A stretch of 64,000 bases of DNA from VRUE01 sp963728045 (GTDB taxonomy: Bacteria; Actinomycetota; Thermoleophilia; Solirubrobacterales; 70-9). Position 1 is the first letter of the stretch; every line of letters starts with the position of its first letter. Both the position numbers and the translations under genes were made by a program. The notes beneath the pieces were generated by a model. That model made no database searches, had not been told where the DNA came from, and was given only the letters and a program-made list of their open reading frames with translations. The stretch spans positions 1,302,001 to 1,366,000 of the forward strand of contig CAVSIE010000002.1 in the NCBI GenBank assembly GCA_963728045.1. Reading direction: 5' to 3'. This document shows positions 1 through 11,000 of the stretch, piece after piece.

Positions 1-1
1 C

Positions 2-529
2 GAATGCCCCAACGGCGGCGTCAAATACACCTCCGCCAGCGGCAGCAACCCCGTCTGCAACGGCGAAGACGGTCAGACCGGTTTCACCACCACTCTGCCC
101 TCCGGACAGACCATGACCGGTACATGGGGGACGGGCCCCCAAACGCCAACCGGAATCAAGTACTTCCCGATCTCCTTCCCGATACCGCTCGAGGAAGCAC
201 CTATACCCATCCTGGTGATGCCTAACGAAGAAAGCAAGCCAGGCTGCCCGGGCCGTGGCGGCGGGACGTTTAGCGAGTCGTATGAACCGACCACCCCAGA
301 AGCTGAACCCGGCAGGCTCTGCGTCTATGTGAGCGGTCTCTTCGAAGTCACGATGGGGTACCCATTCATCCTCGGTTCTCCCGTCTTTCTCAACTTTATC
401 TACAGGGATGACGAATTCGGCGTCGGATTTCGGGCGGAACCGGGCACTTCCCCTACTGGGACTCTCGTAGCAGCCCAATGCTCAAACGAATGCTATGTCG
501 GCGGCACTTGGGCTGTAACGGCTGAATAG
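2..529 (+). CDS. C-terminal part of a hypothetical protein (5' end outside window)
   Basis: The frame is open from the first base of the window and ends at TAG 527-529, so only the last 175 codons are visible and the true start lies to the left. The visible part opens with a Cys/Gly/Ser-rich stretch (ECPNGGVKYTSASG...) of a type seen at the ends of exported Thermoleophilia proteins, followed by a region with scattered Cys residues and Gly-rich turns. No catalytic motif is recognised. Its position just before a run of large exported proteins suggests it is also secreted. Function unknown. Confidence 0.7.
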   Translation, partial: ECPNGGVKYTSASGSNPVCNGEDGQTGFTTTLPSGQTMTGTWGTGPQTPTGIKYFPISFPIPLEEAPIPILVMPNEESKPGCPGRGGGTFSESYEPTTPEAEPGRLCVYVSGLFEVTMGYPFILGSPVFLNFIYRDDEFGVGFRAEPGTSPTGTLVAAQCSNECYVGGTWAVTAE

Positions 530-540
530 ACCAACCTCAC

Positions 541-589
541 GGGGCTGCCAGGCCCAGACAAGCTGCCCTGGGCCTTGGCAGTAAGCCCC
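541..589 (+). terminator. GC-rich hairpin between the truncated gene and the next gene
   Basis: GGGGCT, GCCA and GGCCCAG on the left arm (541-557) can pair with CTGGGCC, TTGGC and AGCCCC on the right arm (568-589), leaving a loop of about 10 nt and small bulges. It lies 12 nt after the upstream stop and 33 nt before the downstream start. No T tract follows, so termination is a guess; it could equally be a leader structure of the downstream gene. Confidence 0.35.
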
Positions 590-621
590 AGCACAACGGA
601 CACCCACAAAGGGGAGATCTA

Positions 622-3600
622 GTGAAACGCCAAGCAAAGACATTCCATTCAGAGTCATACAGTGCCCTAGGGCCGCGTTTCATCCGCTCATTGCCTCTGG
701 CGTTCGCGCTCACCGTCGTGTTAACTGTCTTGCTCCCCGCGGCTGCGCTGGCCGACGGTTCCGTCGTCACCAAACCGGCTACCAAAATTCACCATACAAC
801 CGTGGTGCTGAACGGTCATCTCGACCCAGAAGGGGATCCCGGCGTCACTGAATGTGCCTTTGAGTGGGGCAAAACCGCTGCCTATGGCAACACCGCCCCA
901 TGCGCCGAGGGGAACACGTTCAACGCTGCGGCTGACGTCAGCTCCGCTCTCAGCGGCCTCTCGCCGAGCGAGACCTACCACTTCCGGCTCCGCATCGAAA
1001 CCACCTCCAACGGTCTCTTCACAGGCGCCGATCAAGCCTTCAGGACGATACCCGTACCGAGCGAACATACGCTAATCGCTAGTTTTGGAAATAATGGGAC
1101 CTCGGGCTCGAATTTCCCTGCGCCCTATAATTCCCCGGCAATACACCACGCGAGCAGGAGGCTCTACGTCTCCAGCCAAAGCGGATCAAGCACTCAACTT
1201 TATGGCTTCGATGCCTCTGCGCCCCCGGCTTTCCCTACGTTGGTTGGATTTCCGTTCAGCATGAGCCAAGGAAATAGCGGCGTCGTACCGATTGCTGCTG
1301 ACAACTCAAGTACCGGTTCGGCAGGGAACGTCTATTTCGCTACTGAAGACACAAGTCAGCTGGCTTTCAAAGACCAACTCAATGGCGTCAGCCCAAGCGG
1401 TGCCGTGCTGCCCGGCTTCCCCATCGCCCCTGGCGTAAATCCCGGCCCTCCTGCCGTACCGGTTGCTGCGCCTGATATTGGATCGATTGCGGTCAATTCG
1501 ACCGGCGAAATTTGGATAGCCGCTCAAGTCGGCGGTGAGCCCTACAACACGATCCTCAAATACAGCTCAACTGGTGTATTTCTTGGATCACTCGACGTTT
1601 CCTTCCCAGAAGGTTCCGCACATCGCATCACCTTCGACTCTGACGACAATCTCTATATCGCCCTCTATAGAGGACAACAGTCGATCTGGAAGTTTACCGC
1701 CGCCAGCGGTTACGCTTCAGCCGTCAAGCTGCCCGATCCGCCCGGAGCGTGGTCGCTCGCCATCGACCCCTCGACCGAGTACCTCTACGCCAATACCGCC
1801 TCCGGCGGAGTCTCCATCTATGACGTGGAGAGCGGCAAGCTTTTCGATGAATTCGAAAGCGACGGAGGTTCTGGCATCGCGGTGGATTCGACGAACCACG
1901 CAGTCTATACCAGTAGCAGTACCAAGGTACACGTTTATGCCACCGGCACCCCGCTCCTGGCGCCCACCGCCACCACCACCCCCGCCAGTGCGATCGGGGG
2001 CAGCAAAGCGACGCTGAGCGGCTTCGTCGACCCCGAGGGGCTGGCGGTCAGTGAGTGCAAGCTCGAATATGGCAAATTCTCGAGTTACGGCCAAACCGTC
2101 CCCTGCTCTCCCACCCCCGGCTCAGGCTCGGGCGACGTCGCCGTCTCGGCCGAAGTCTCCGGCCTGACGCCCAACACGACCTACCACTACCGAGTGGTCG
2201 CGGCCAACTCCTTGGCGACGGGGAAGGGCGAAGACGAAACCTTCACCACCAACCCGCCGCCGGTGATCAGTTCGCCTGCGATGGCAGGCCTCACCCATAA
2301 CGCCGCCGAGCTGAAAGCCTTGGTCAACCCGAAAGGGTACGAAACCACCTACCGTTTTGAGTACGGCACCACCACCTCCTACGGGACCAAAGTTCCGATT
2401 CCTGATGGAAACATTGGCAGCGGCAAAGCCGACGTCCCTGTCAGCGCCAAAATCTCCGGCCTCTCGCCCGACACGGTCTACCACTGGCGCGTGGTCGCCG
2501 AGAACGTAAACGGCGAGGTGGCCTTGCCCGATCAGACCTTCACCACCTTCGGCCCTGCCAAGGCCGAGACGACCGGCTCGCCTATCAGGACGACGACGAC
2601 AGCCCAACTGCAGGGCCGCGTCAACCCCGACGGGGCGCCGACCACCTACCGCTTCGAATACGGCACCGAAGGCCCCTGCGACACCAACCCCTGCACCGCG
2701 ACGCCGGATCGTTCGGCGGGCTCGGGAGACGTCTATCGCTTTGTCGGCGAGGAAGTCGAAGGCCTCGAGCCGGGCACGACCTACCACTACCGCGTGGTGG
2801 CCGAAAGCTCGACGCCGGGAGGGCCGGCGATCGGCAAAGACATGACCGTGACTACGCGCGCCTCCGACGCGTCACTCTCTCACGGCGATTTCCCCGGACC
2901 GCCCGGCTCTGACCGCGCCTATGAGCAGGTCAGCCTGCCCGATACAGGAGGTAACCCCGTCGAATGGGCCTTCGCCGTTTCCGACAATGGCAGCCGCGCT
3001 TTCTATCGGGTCTCCGGCGGCACGCCACTTTCAGTCACCGGTTCCCTTCTCACTCCGCTCTATGCGGAGCGGACCGAAACGGCCCCGCATCGGGGCGGCT
3101 GGCGCTCGGAGAATATCTTCCCGCCCCGATCGGAACTGATCGGTTCCCTCTGGCTCGAGCCCGCCGGCAGGCGCGACCTCTCGGATCAGGTGCTTCAAAA
3201 CATCAATACCACCAGTGGCGCTGTAGCGATCTGGCGCCTGCGCGCTGAGCAGGCACCGGTGAAGATTCTGGAACCCACTATTGCCGACTTCCAGGGCCCG
3301 GTGATCGTCTCCGAGGATGCCTCGCGCGTGCTGACCTCCCTCAAGGGGGCCCACGACCCTGCCCATATACCGCCCAACAACCAAACCAACCTCTACGACA
3401 TCACCTCGGGCACTCCGAAGCTCGTCGGCCTCCTGCCCGACAGCTCGGTTCCAAGCTGTGGTGTCGAGAGTGGAGAGGGAGGCGCAGGCGCAGCCAACGT
3501 CCTCCGTGCCACCCATTGGGTATCCGCCGATGGCTCGCTGGTCTTTTTCAGGAGCTGCACCGGCCTCTACCTGCGCGACCTCGTCGCTGAAGAGACAAAG

Positions 3601-4749
3601 CTCATCAGTTCGCAGGGCTTTCTCGCCAAGTCGACGCCAGGAGCCGCCTTCTTCACTACCACCACAAGCCTTGCACCAAACGATGCGGGTGGCGCTGATC
3701 TCTACCGCTACGACATCGAGGACGAGACGCGCGAGTGTGTCACCTGCGTCGTCCCCGGTTTGCCCACAGACGTGGGTCGCATCGCGATCGCTGAAGACGG
3801 CTCACGGGTCTACTTCACGTCTTCCGCCGAGCTGGTTCGTGGCGCCGACGCACCTGGCATCTACCGGGTCGAGGTTGCCAGCGGCGATCTCGCCTATGTC
3901 GCGCCGGCGACTTTCTTGACTGATCTGAGCGATATCCCCAATGCGGGCAACGCGATCACCCCCGATGGCTCAGTTTTCGTCTTCACTTCAGACCATGAGG
4001 GTCTAAATTCGCTCGGTGGCCAACAGAACGGTGGCACTCGGCAGTACTACCTCTACGATGACAGCGACCGCTCGCTGATCTGTCTCTCCTGTCCGCAGGA
4101 TGGCGGTACCCCATTTGCCCAGGTTGCTACGCAGCTGGTCGGCTTTCCCGCAGGTGCAGGGACCGAAGGTGCTGGAGCCAACAGGACGGCGCTCTCAGCT
4201 AATGGCGACACCTTCGCCTTCGTTACCCCCACGCCTCTGCTCGATAGCGATCAGAACACCGCCCGCCCCGGGCAGAAAGCCGATGCGGGCAATGACGTCT
4301 ACGAGTGGCGGGACGGGCGGCTATTGCTGGTCACCGACGGCCTCACCGACTGGCCCAAAGGGAATGGCCCACTGCTCAGCGCGATAACTCCTAGCGGCAA
4401 CGACATCTTCTTCACGGCCCCCACGCAGTACACGCCCGATGCCCTCGACAGCTACAGCCGCCTCTATACGGCAAGGATCGGCGGCGGCTTCGAGTTCCCG
4501 CCACCGCCCAAGCCCTGCCCACTGGAGGTTTGCCAGGGCGCGCCCAAGGGCGCCCCTGAAGAACAGGTTCCCGGAAGCAGCAGCTTCACAGGGCCGGGCA
4601 ATGCGGCCGGTGCTCCTGGGCGCCGCCGCCCCTGCCCCAAGGGTCGTCATAAAGCCCGTAAAGGTGGCAAGACGCGCTGCGTGAAAAGCCAGGGCAAAAG
4701 ACCTCGCAACCGCAACCGAGCCAAGCACGACCGGAGGGCACAACGATGA
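622..4749 (+). CDS. Large exported protein with FN3-like repeats and a beta-propeller-like region
   Basis: 1,375 codons, GTG start at 622 with GGGGAG at 611-616. The N-terminus has a basic stretch and a hydrophobic core (LAFALTVVLTVLLPAAALA), consistent with a signal peptide cleaved near residue 45. At least four FN3-like units follow, each with the signature 'L.G.V.P.G....FEYG...YG': one near residue 65, three between about 455 and 725. NHL/YncE-like repeats lie between the first and second units. Residues about 780-1290 contain repeated 'DGS.VFF.S' motifs typical of a TolB/WD40-like propeller. The tail is strongly basic and carries two Cys (CPKGRHKARKGGKTRC), as often seen in Solirubrobacterales surface proteins. 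The stop overlaps the next start (ATGA at 4746), so the two are probably translated together. Function unknown; adhesion or surface binding is inference. Confidence 0.85.
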   Translation: MKRQAKTFHSESYSALGPRFIRSLPLAFALTVVLTVLLPAAALADGSVVTKPATKIHHTTVVLNGHLDPEGDPGVTECAFEWGKTAAYGNTAPCAEGNTFNAAADVSSALSGLSPSETYHFRLRIETTSNGLFTGADQAFRTIPVPSEHTLIASFGNNGTSGSNFPAPYNSPAIHHASRRLYVSSQSGSSTQLYGFDASAPPAFPTLVGFPFSMSQGNSGVVPIAADNSSTGSAGNVYFATEDTSQLAFKDQLNGVSPSGAVLPGFPIAPGVNPGPPAVPVAAPDIGSIAVNSTGEIWIAAQVGGEPYNTILKYSSTGVFLGSLDVSFPEGSAHRITFDSDDNLYIALYRGQQSIWKFTAASGYASAVKLPDPPGAWSLAIDPSTEYLYANTASGGVSIYDVESGKLFDEFESDGGSGIAVDSTNHAVYTSSSTKVHVYATGTPLLAPTATTTPASAIGGSKATLSGFVDPEGLAVSECKLEYGKFSSYGQTVPCSPTPGSGSGDVAVSAEVSGLTPNTTYHYRVVAANSLATGKGEDETFTTNPPPVISSPAMAGLTHNAAELKALVNPKGYETTYRFEYGTTTSYGTKVPIPDGNIGSGKADVPVSAKISGLSPDTVYHWRVVAENVNGEVALPDQTFTTFGPAKAETTGSPIRTTTTAQLQGRVNPDGAPTTYRFEYGTEGPCDTNPCTATPDRSAGSGDVYRFVGEEVEGLEPGTTYHYRVVAESSTPGGPAIGKDMTVTTRASDASLSHGDFPGPPGSDRAYEQVSLPDTGGNPVEWAFAVSDNGSRAFYRVSGGTPLSVTGSLLTPLYAERTETAPHRGGWRSENIFPPRSELIGSLWLEPAGRRDLSDQVLQNINTTSGAVAIWRLRAEQAPVKILEPTIADFQGPVIVSEDASRVLTSLKGAHDPAHIPPNNQTNLYDITSGTPKLVGLLPDSSVPSCGVESGEGGAGAANVLRATHWVSADGSLVFFRSCTGLYLRDLVAEETKLISSQGFLAKSTPGAAFFTTTTSLAPNDAGGADLYRYDIEDETRECVTCVVPGLPTDVGRIAIAEDGSRVYFTSSAELVRGADAPGIYRVEVASGDLAYVAPATFLTDLSDIPNAGNAITPDGSVFVFTSDHEGLNSLGGQQNGGTRQYYLYDDSDRSLICLSCPQDGGTPFAQVATQLVGFPAGAGTEGAGANRTALSANGDTFAFVTPTPLLDSDQNTARPGQKADAGNDVYEWRDGRLLLVTDGLTDWPKGNGPLLSAITPSGNDIFFTAPTQYTPDALDSYSRLYTARIGGGFEFPPPPKPCPLEVCQGAPKGAPEEQVPGSSSFTGPGNAAGAPGRRRPCPKGRHKARKGGKTRCVKSQGKRPRNRNRAKHDRRAQR

Positions 4750-7700
4750 AGTTCCGACATCTCGCACTGCTTACCTCGCTCGGTACTTTGGGGCTTGGTT
4801 TTGTTGCCGCTCCGGCCGGCGCCGCGACGGTGTGGAACCTCGACCTGCACCACAATCAGACCAGCTTCGCTCCCGGCGAGAAAGGCCAGTACTGGGTCGA
4901 TGTCCACAACGTGGGGGACACAGCCAGCTCGGGCTTGACTACGTTCAAAATGACCCTGCCCAGTGGTATGACCCGCGATGCAGTACTAACAAACAGCGGC
5001 ATTGGGTCGAGCATCTGGAGCTGTCCCGGTGCCGTGGGCGATGTCTCGTTTACCTGCACGACATCTAGCTCGATTCGCCTCCATACCCTTGACAAGGGCC
5101 TGATTTTTTCAATCAAAGTCGGCAAAAAAGCCGAAGGGGAACCGGTCGTTACCGCAACGGTCGAAGGTGGTGGGGCTGCTGTGGCGGCGAGTACCGAAGA
5201 GCCGACTCCGATCAGTCCCGAACCGGCTGGTTTCGGTGTTTTCGCTCCGAGCTTTCTTTCCGATTTCTTCACCGCCGACGGAGTCACCGCCGAGCGCGAA
5301 GCCGGCGCTCACCCCGATCTCCTTACCACTTCCTTCGACTTCAACTCGATTGACTTCCCCGACCCGAATGCCCAGGTAGGTCAGAAGATCGCGGCCGGTT
5401 TCATCCGCAACCTGCACGTTGACACGCCGCCGGGCTTTGTCGGCAACCCAACCGCGGTGGGGGAGTGCAGCCAGGCGAAGTTCACGGTCGGCCAATGCCC
5501 TGCCTCCAGCCAGGTCGGGCGAATTGAGGTCACACTCTTCCCGCTCAATTTTGCAGAGCGCTTTACTCACTATAGTGTAGCGGTCTACAACCTTTCGCAC
5601 CCACGTGGAGTAGTAACTGATCTCTCCTTTGTTATTGCCGCCAACCCCGTCCACGTCAAAGCATTCCTCGACCCCGCCAACCGCTACGCGATCACCACCG
5701 AGGTGCTGCAGATCAACGAGACCCTGCCGCCCTTTAACCAGAAACTGACACTCTGGGGCATCCCGGCAGACAAGAGTCACGATTCCGAGCGCTGTGGCGT
5801 CTTCGTTGTGGACAATGAATGCTCCACCGATGCCGAGCCTAAGCCCTTCCTCACGCTCCCTTCCCAGTGCGACGAGGACAACACTTGGCGCCTGCACCAT
5901 TATGATTCCTGGCAGGAAACCGGCGTCTACGGCCCCGACATCACCTACACCCAGCCGGGCAAGATGACCGACTGCGGCAAGCCTAGGTTCGAACCCGAGG
6001 TAGAGATAGAACCGACAGGCAAGCAGGCCAACACGCCGACCGGCCTCGATGTCCACGTCAAAATCCCCCAGAACGAAAACCCAAACGCTCTGGCGACGCC
6101 GCCGGTCAAGCGGACCGCGGTGACGCTGCCCGAGGGGATGAGTTTCTCTCCCTCCTTCGCCGACGGGCTGCAGAGCTGCACCCCGGCCCAGATCGGCCTC
6201 TTCACCAACGACCCGGTCAGGTGCCCCGATGCTTCGCGGATCGGCGAGGTCGAGCTGCACTCCCCGCTGCTGCCCAAGTCGCTCGAGGGATCGATGTACC
6301 TGGCATCGCAGAATGACAACCCCTTCAACTCGACCTTCGCCCTGTACCTGGCGATCGCGGACACAGAAGAAAGAGGCGTCCTGGTCAAGGTGCCGGGCAG
6401 GATCGACGTCGATCCTGCGACCGGGCAGATCACCACCTCCTTCGACGACCTGCCGCAGTTCCCCTTCGACGACTTCACGCTGAAGTTCCGCAGCGGGCCG
6501 AGGGCGCCCCTGGTCAACCCACCGGCCTGCGGCACCCACACGATCGGAGTGCAGGCCAGCTCCTATGCCCAGCCGACCGAGCTGATCGACGCCTCCAACA
6601 CCTACCAGGTATCGGAAGGCCCGAACGGCTCGCCATGTCCTCCGGACTCCGCCAACAGGCCCTTCGCTCCCAGATTCTCGGGAGGAACCCTGAACCCGGT
6701 CGCAGGCGCCTACTCCCCCTTCCTCTTCCGCCTGAGCCGGGACGACTCCGAACAGGAGCTCTCCCAGGTGACCACGATCTTGCCCAAGGGCCTGCTCGGC
6801 AAGATCGCCGGCGTCCCCTTCTGCCCAGAGGCGGCGATTGCCTCGATCTCAGAAGCGGAGGGAACGGCGAGAAATGAGCTGAACAGCCCGGCCTGCCCGG
6901 CCGCAAGCCAGACCGGCACGATCTCGGCTGGTCTCGGAGCAGGCCCAGGCCCCAACTACTTCAGTGGCAAGGTCTACCTCGCGGGGCCTTACAAGGGCGC
7001 GCCGCTAAGCATCGTCGTCGTCGCCCCGGGCATCGCCGGCCCCTTCGACCTCGGCACCGTCGTGGTTAGGGCGGCGGTCAGGGTCGACCCCGAGACAGCT
7101 CAAGTAACTGCCGTCTCCGATCCCTTCCCGACGATCCTCCACGGCGTGATCCTGCGGGCGAGGGACATCCGCCTGCGCCTCGACAGACCGGAAACGATGC
7201 TCAACCCGACCAGCTGCGAGCGGATGTCGGTCGACGGGAGGATCTCGGGCGTGGGGGGGAGCATCCTCACCACCGTCGACGACTCCCTCTTCAGCACCTC
7301 CGTCCCCTTCCAGGTCGGCAGCTGCTCGGACCTCGCCTTCAAACCGCGCTTCTCCTTCCGCCTCTACGGCGGCACCAAGCGAGGCGGCCACCCACGGCTG
7401 AAAGTGGTCGTCCGCTTCCCCGCCGGCGGCGCCAACACGGCCAAAGCATCGGTAGCCCTTCCCAGGTCCGAGTTCCTCGACCAGAGCCACATCGGCACTG
7501 TCTGCACCAGGGTGCAGTTCGCAGCTAACAGCTGCCCAGTCGCCTCGATCTACGGCAAAGCCGAAGCCAAGACGCCGCTCCTCGACGAAGTCGTCTCCGG
7601 CCCGATCTACCTCCGCTCCTCCGACAACCTGTTGCCGGATCTGGTGGCCGCCTTCCGCGGAGGCAAGGTCGACTTCAACCTGGTCGGCCGCATCGACTCG

Positions 7701-7940
7701 ATCAGGGGCGGGATCAGAAGCAACTTCGAAGCGATCCCAGACGCCCCGGTCACCTCGGCCACCTTCGACTTCCTCGGCGGCAAGAAGGGACTGCTGATCA
7801 ACAGCCGCAACCTCTGCAAACAGACCTACAGGGTCACGGCGAAACTCAAGGCCCACAACGGCCAGCCCTTGACCTTGCGACCCGAGCTCCAAAACAGCTG
7901 CAAGAAGAAAGCGCGCAAAGGCGCGCAGAGACCCAAGTAG
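4746..7940 (+). CDS. Large exported protein with repeated Cys-Pro modules
   Basis: 1,064 codons; the start is fixed by the ATGA overlap with the upstream gene. A signal peptide is clear (MKFRHLALLTSLGTLGLGF, ending AAPAGAA). After an N-terminal immunoglobulin-like region, the protein repeats a motif of the form 'C...(Q/K)F....CP..S.(I/V)G' near residues 240, 476, 692 and 918, each followed by a 'PLL....GP(I/V)YL' type strand, suggesting four related beta domains. The C-terminus is basic (CKKKARKGAQRPK). I recall this architecture from large exported proteins of Thermoleophilia, but no function has been assigned that I know of. Neighbour and coupling suggest it acts together with the upstream FN3/propeller protein at the cell surface. 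Confidence 0.85.
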   Translation: MKFRHLALLTSLGTLGLGFVAAPAGAATVWNLDLHHNQTSFAPGEKGQYWVDVHNVGDTASSGLTTFKMTLPSGMTRDAVLTNSGIGSSIWSCPGAVGDVSFTCTTSSSIRLHTLDKGLIFSIKVGKKAEGEPVVTATVEGGGAAVAASTEEPTPISPEPAGFGVFAPSFLSDFFTADGVTAEREAGAHPDLLTTSFDFNSIDFPDPNAQVGQKIAAGFIRNLHVDTPPGFVGNPTAVGECSQAKFTVGQCPASSQVGRIEVTLFPLNFAERFTHYSVAVYNLSHPRGVVTDLSFVIAANPVHVKAFLDPANRYAITTEVLQINETLPPFNQKLTLWGIPADKSHDSERCGVFVVDNECSTDAEPKPFLTLPSQCDEDNTWRLHHYDSWQETGVYGPDITYTQPGKMTDCGKPRFEPEVEIEPTGKQANTPTGLDVHVKIPQNENPNALATPPVKRTAVTLPEGMSFSPSFADGLQSCTPAQIGLFTNDPVRCPDASRIGEVELHSPLLPKSLEGSMYLASQNDNPFNSTFALYLAIADTEERGVLVKVPGRIDVDPATGQITTSFDDLPQFPFDDFTLKFRSGPRAPLVNPPACGTHTIGVQASSYAQPTELIDASNTYQVSEGPNGSPCPPDSANRPFAPRFSGGTLNPVAGAYSPFLFRLSRDDSEQELSQVTTILPKGLLGKIAGVPFCPEAAIASISEAEGTARNELNSPACPAASQTGTISAGLGAGPGPNYFSGKVYLAGPYKGAPLSIVVVAPGIAGPFDLGTVVVRAAVRVDPETAQVTAVSDPFPTILHGVILRARDIRLRLDRPETMLNPTSCERMSVDGRISGVGGSILTTVDDSLFSTSVPFQVGSCSDLAFKPRFSFRLYGGTKRGGHPRLKVVVRFPAGGANTAKASVALPRSEFLDQSHIGTVCTRVQFAANSCPVASIYGKAEAKTPLLDEVVSGPIYLRSSDNLLPDLVAAFRGGKVDFNLVGRIDSIRGGIRSNFEAIPDAPVTSATFDFLGGKKGLLINSRNLCKQTYRVTAKLKAHNGQPLTLRPELQNSCKKKARKGAQRPK

Positions 7941-8011
7941 CACCAGCTTCAAGCCAGTCATAACCAGTCACATAGCTCAGGCACGAGTTGCCGGGCAGGG
8001 GAGGCATAGCA

Positions 8012-11000
8012 ATGAACCAGTCGATCCGTCGGATCCCGATAGCTGCAGTCTTCGCGCTGCTGCTGGCGCTCGTAGTGCCGTTGGCTCTGGCCGGGGCCAA
8101 GGCACCGAAGAGCAAGGATCTCGCCCCGCCACTGCCTCCTTCTCTCGAGGACCTGAGGCCCGACTCCAAGTCCGCCGAGGACGAGGAAAGCTCCCGCATC
8201 CCCGGCGAGTACATAGTCGTCTTCAAGGCCTCGGTGGCCGCTCCGGCAAGCGTCGCTCAGACCCAAGTCGCAAACCAAGACGGCGACCTTGGCTTCGTCT
8301 ATCGCCACGCGCTCAAGGGCTACTCGGCCGAGCTCTCAAAGGAGGCGGTGCGAGAGCTGCGCAACGACCCCAGGGTCCGCTACGTCGAGCCGAACTACGA
8401 AATCGAAACCTTCGCCCAAACGATCCCGACCGGCATCGAAAGGATCGAAGCGACCAAAAACGCGCTCGCCGATATCGATGGAATAGATGATGCTCGTGTA
8501 AATGTCGACGTCGCCGTCATTGACACAGGCGTGGAGCGAGAAGGGGAACCGCACAAAGACCTCAACGTCGCCGGCCGCGTCGACTGCACCAGCGGCAAAT
8601 GCGTCGCAGGCGCCGGCTATGACGGTTACGACCACGGTACCCACGTCGCCGGCACGATCGGCGCGATCGACAATGGCGAAGGCGTCGTCGGCGTCGCGCC
8701 GGGAGCGCGGATCTGGTCGGTGCGCGTTTTCGACGACAAAGGCATAGGCACCACGGCGGCCTCCGCCGCCGGCATCGACTGGGTGACCGGCACGATCACC
8801 GACGGCAACCCCGCCAACGACATCGAGGTCGCCAACATGAGCTTCGGCTGCCGTTGTCCGATGCAGGCCGTCGAAAACGCGATCTCCGGCTACAAAGAAG
8901 GCGAAAAAGAAGTGCTCGGTATGGTGGACCGCGGGATCGTGCCCGTCGTCTCCGCCGGCAACGAAACGGCGGATGCCAGCTTCTTCTCTCCGGCGCGCAA
9001 CCCCGACGCGATCACCGTTTCCGCGCTGGGAGACTCCGACGGCAAACCAGGCAGCCCTGAACCGGAGGAATGCACCCAAACGTTCAGTGGGCTTGACTAC
9101 AACGACGACGAACTGGCCCCCTTCAGCAACTACGGGGATGCGGTCGACATCGCCGCGCCGGGCGTCTGCATCCTCTCGACCGTGCCTAACCTTGGTCTGG
9201 GCTACTGGTATAACTCCGGCACTTCGATGGCGGCTCCGCACGTGACCGGCGCCGCCGCTCTGTTCGCCGCTAAATCTAACCCCAACTCCCAGGCCGACGT
9301 CGAAGCGATCCGCAACACGCTGGTCCAAGGCGGCAACCTGACCTGGGACGATCTCTACGTCGAGACGGCCCCAGAGCCCCTCCTCGACGTCAGCGACGCC
9401 GTTAACGGCACCGAAGCAGCGACTGGGCAGGCCTACCCGACCCGCCCGACCGGCGCCACCCTCAACGGCAAGGTGGACCCAAACGGCCAGAGCACCAGCT
9501 ACAAGTTCGAATACGGGACTACTGAAGCCTACGGCCAGAGCATGCCGGTCAGCCCGAAATCGGTCGGCTCCGGCAACGCCCACGTCACGGTCACCGAGGC
9601 GATCGACGGCCTCAAACCGGAAACCGCTTACCACTTCCGCCTCGTCGCCACCACCTCCAAAGGCACGATCAACGGCGTCGACAGGACCTTCAAGACCGCG
9701 CCCTGGGCAGGCAAGCACGTGCCCAACCCGGGCGGCTACCTCTACTCCCTCTCCTGCCGCAGCCGGGACCTCTGCGTTGCGGCAGGCTGGCAGTACTACA
9801 CCAGGGAAGCCTTCTTCACCGAGTGGGACGGCAAAGCTTGGTCGAACTCACCCGCCGAGTGGAGCGAAATCGGACGTGACGTCCCGCTCGACGTCGAGTG
9901 CCCAGCCTTGTATTCCCCAATAGACTGGGAGTGCATCGCGGTCGGGTATTCTTTTAGTGAAAGCGGATTTGGATTCGAAGTTCCGTACATCGCCGAAACC
10001 TACGGCAACTCCCCGGCAAGCTGGAACATTGGGCTGGTGCCGTTTGGAGATAAGAAAAACACCTGGCTCGGCGGCGTCTCCTGCACCGGGACCGTCATCT
10101 CCGAAGGCGAAGGGGAATGGGATACCTTCTGCATGGCTGTCGGGCGCGCCGGCCCGGACACCGGGACAGCCGGGTTGCTCTCGATGTCTCGCAACGCCGA
10201 AGGCAACTGGAAAGTCCTGTCGACCGTGCCGGGAGAAATGGCTTGGAACGACGTCTCCTGCGCCTCGCCTACGGCTTGCGTCGCCGTCGGCTACCACGGC
10301 TCGACTGCCCGCTGGGACGGCAGCAAATGGACGCTGCAGACGGCGGCGACAGACGGCCGCAGGACCGGGGTTTCTTGCCCAACTGCGGAAATGTGCATTG
10401 CCGTCGGCTGGAGGAACGTAGAACCCAAATTGCTGGCCAAAGAACCGGTCGCGGAACTCTGGAACGGCAAAGCATGGTCGCTGCTGTCTGTGCCTGCCTC
10501 AGAAGCAGAGGAAGCGACAGTTTACGACGTGGAGTGCGTGACGAGCGCCGACTGCACCGCCACCTACGAACTCAGCGACGAAATCGTGGAAGGGCAACCG
10601 TGGGAAGGCGTTGAAACCGAAGCGCGCACCCTGCGCTGGGATGGCAAAGCGCTAGCGCTCCAGACCGCCGGCTTCGCCCCGAAGCGGGGCACCGGACTGT
10701 CCGGGCTCGCATGCCTGCCCGACGGCCGCTGCATGGGTGCCGGATACCAGCTCGACGGTAGTGCCCCGCTGATGCTGAGCAGGGGCTGGGACGCGCCAAC
10801 GGCGACGACCAAAGCGGCTTCCGCCGTCTCCCACTCGAAAGCCACGCTGAACGCCTCGGTCCACCCCGAGGGCCTTGCGACCTCCTACCAGTTCGAATAC
10901 GGAACCACCACCGCCTATGGCTCCAAAGCCCCCGCCTCGCCGAAAGCAGTCGGATCGGGCTCTGTGGCGGTCGCGGTCAGCGAGAGCATCTCGGGGCTGG

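Noticed and set aside
5109..6539. Minus-strand ORF of about 476 codons inside the second exported giant
   Set aside because: No motifs; low-complexity shadow of the coding strand.
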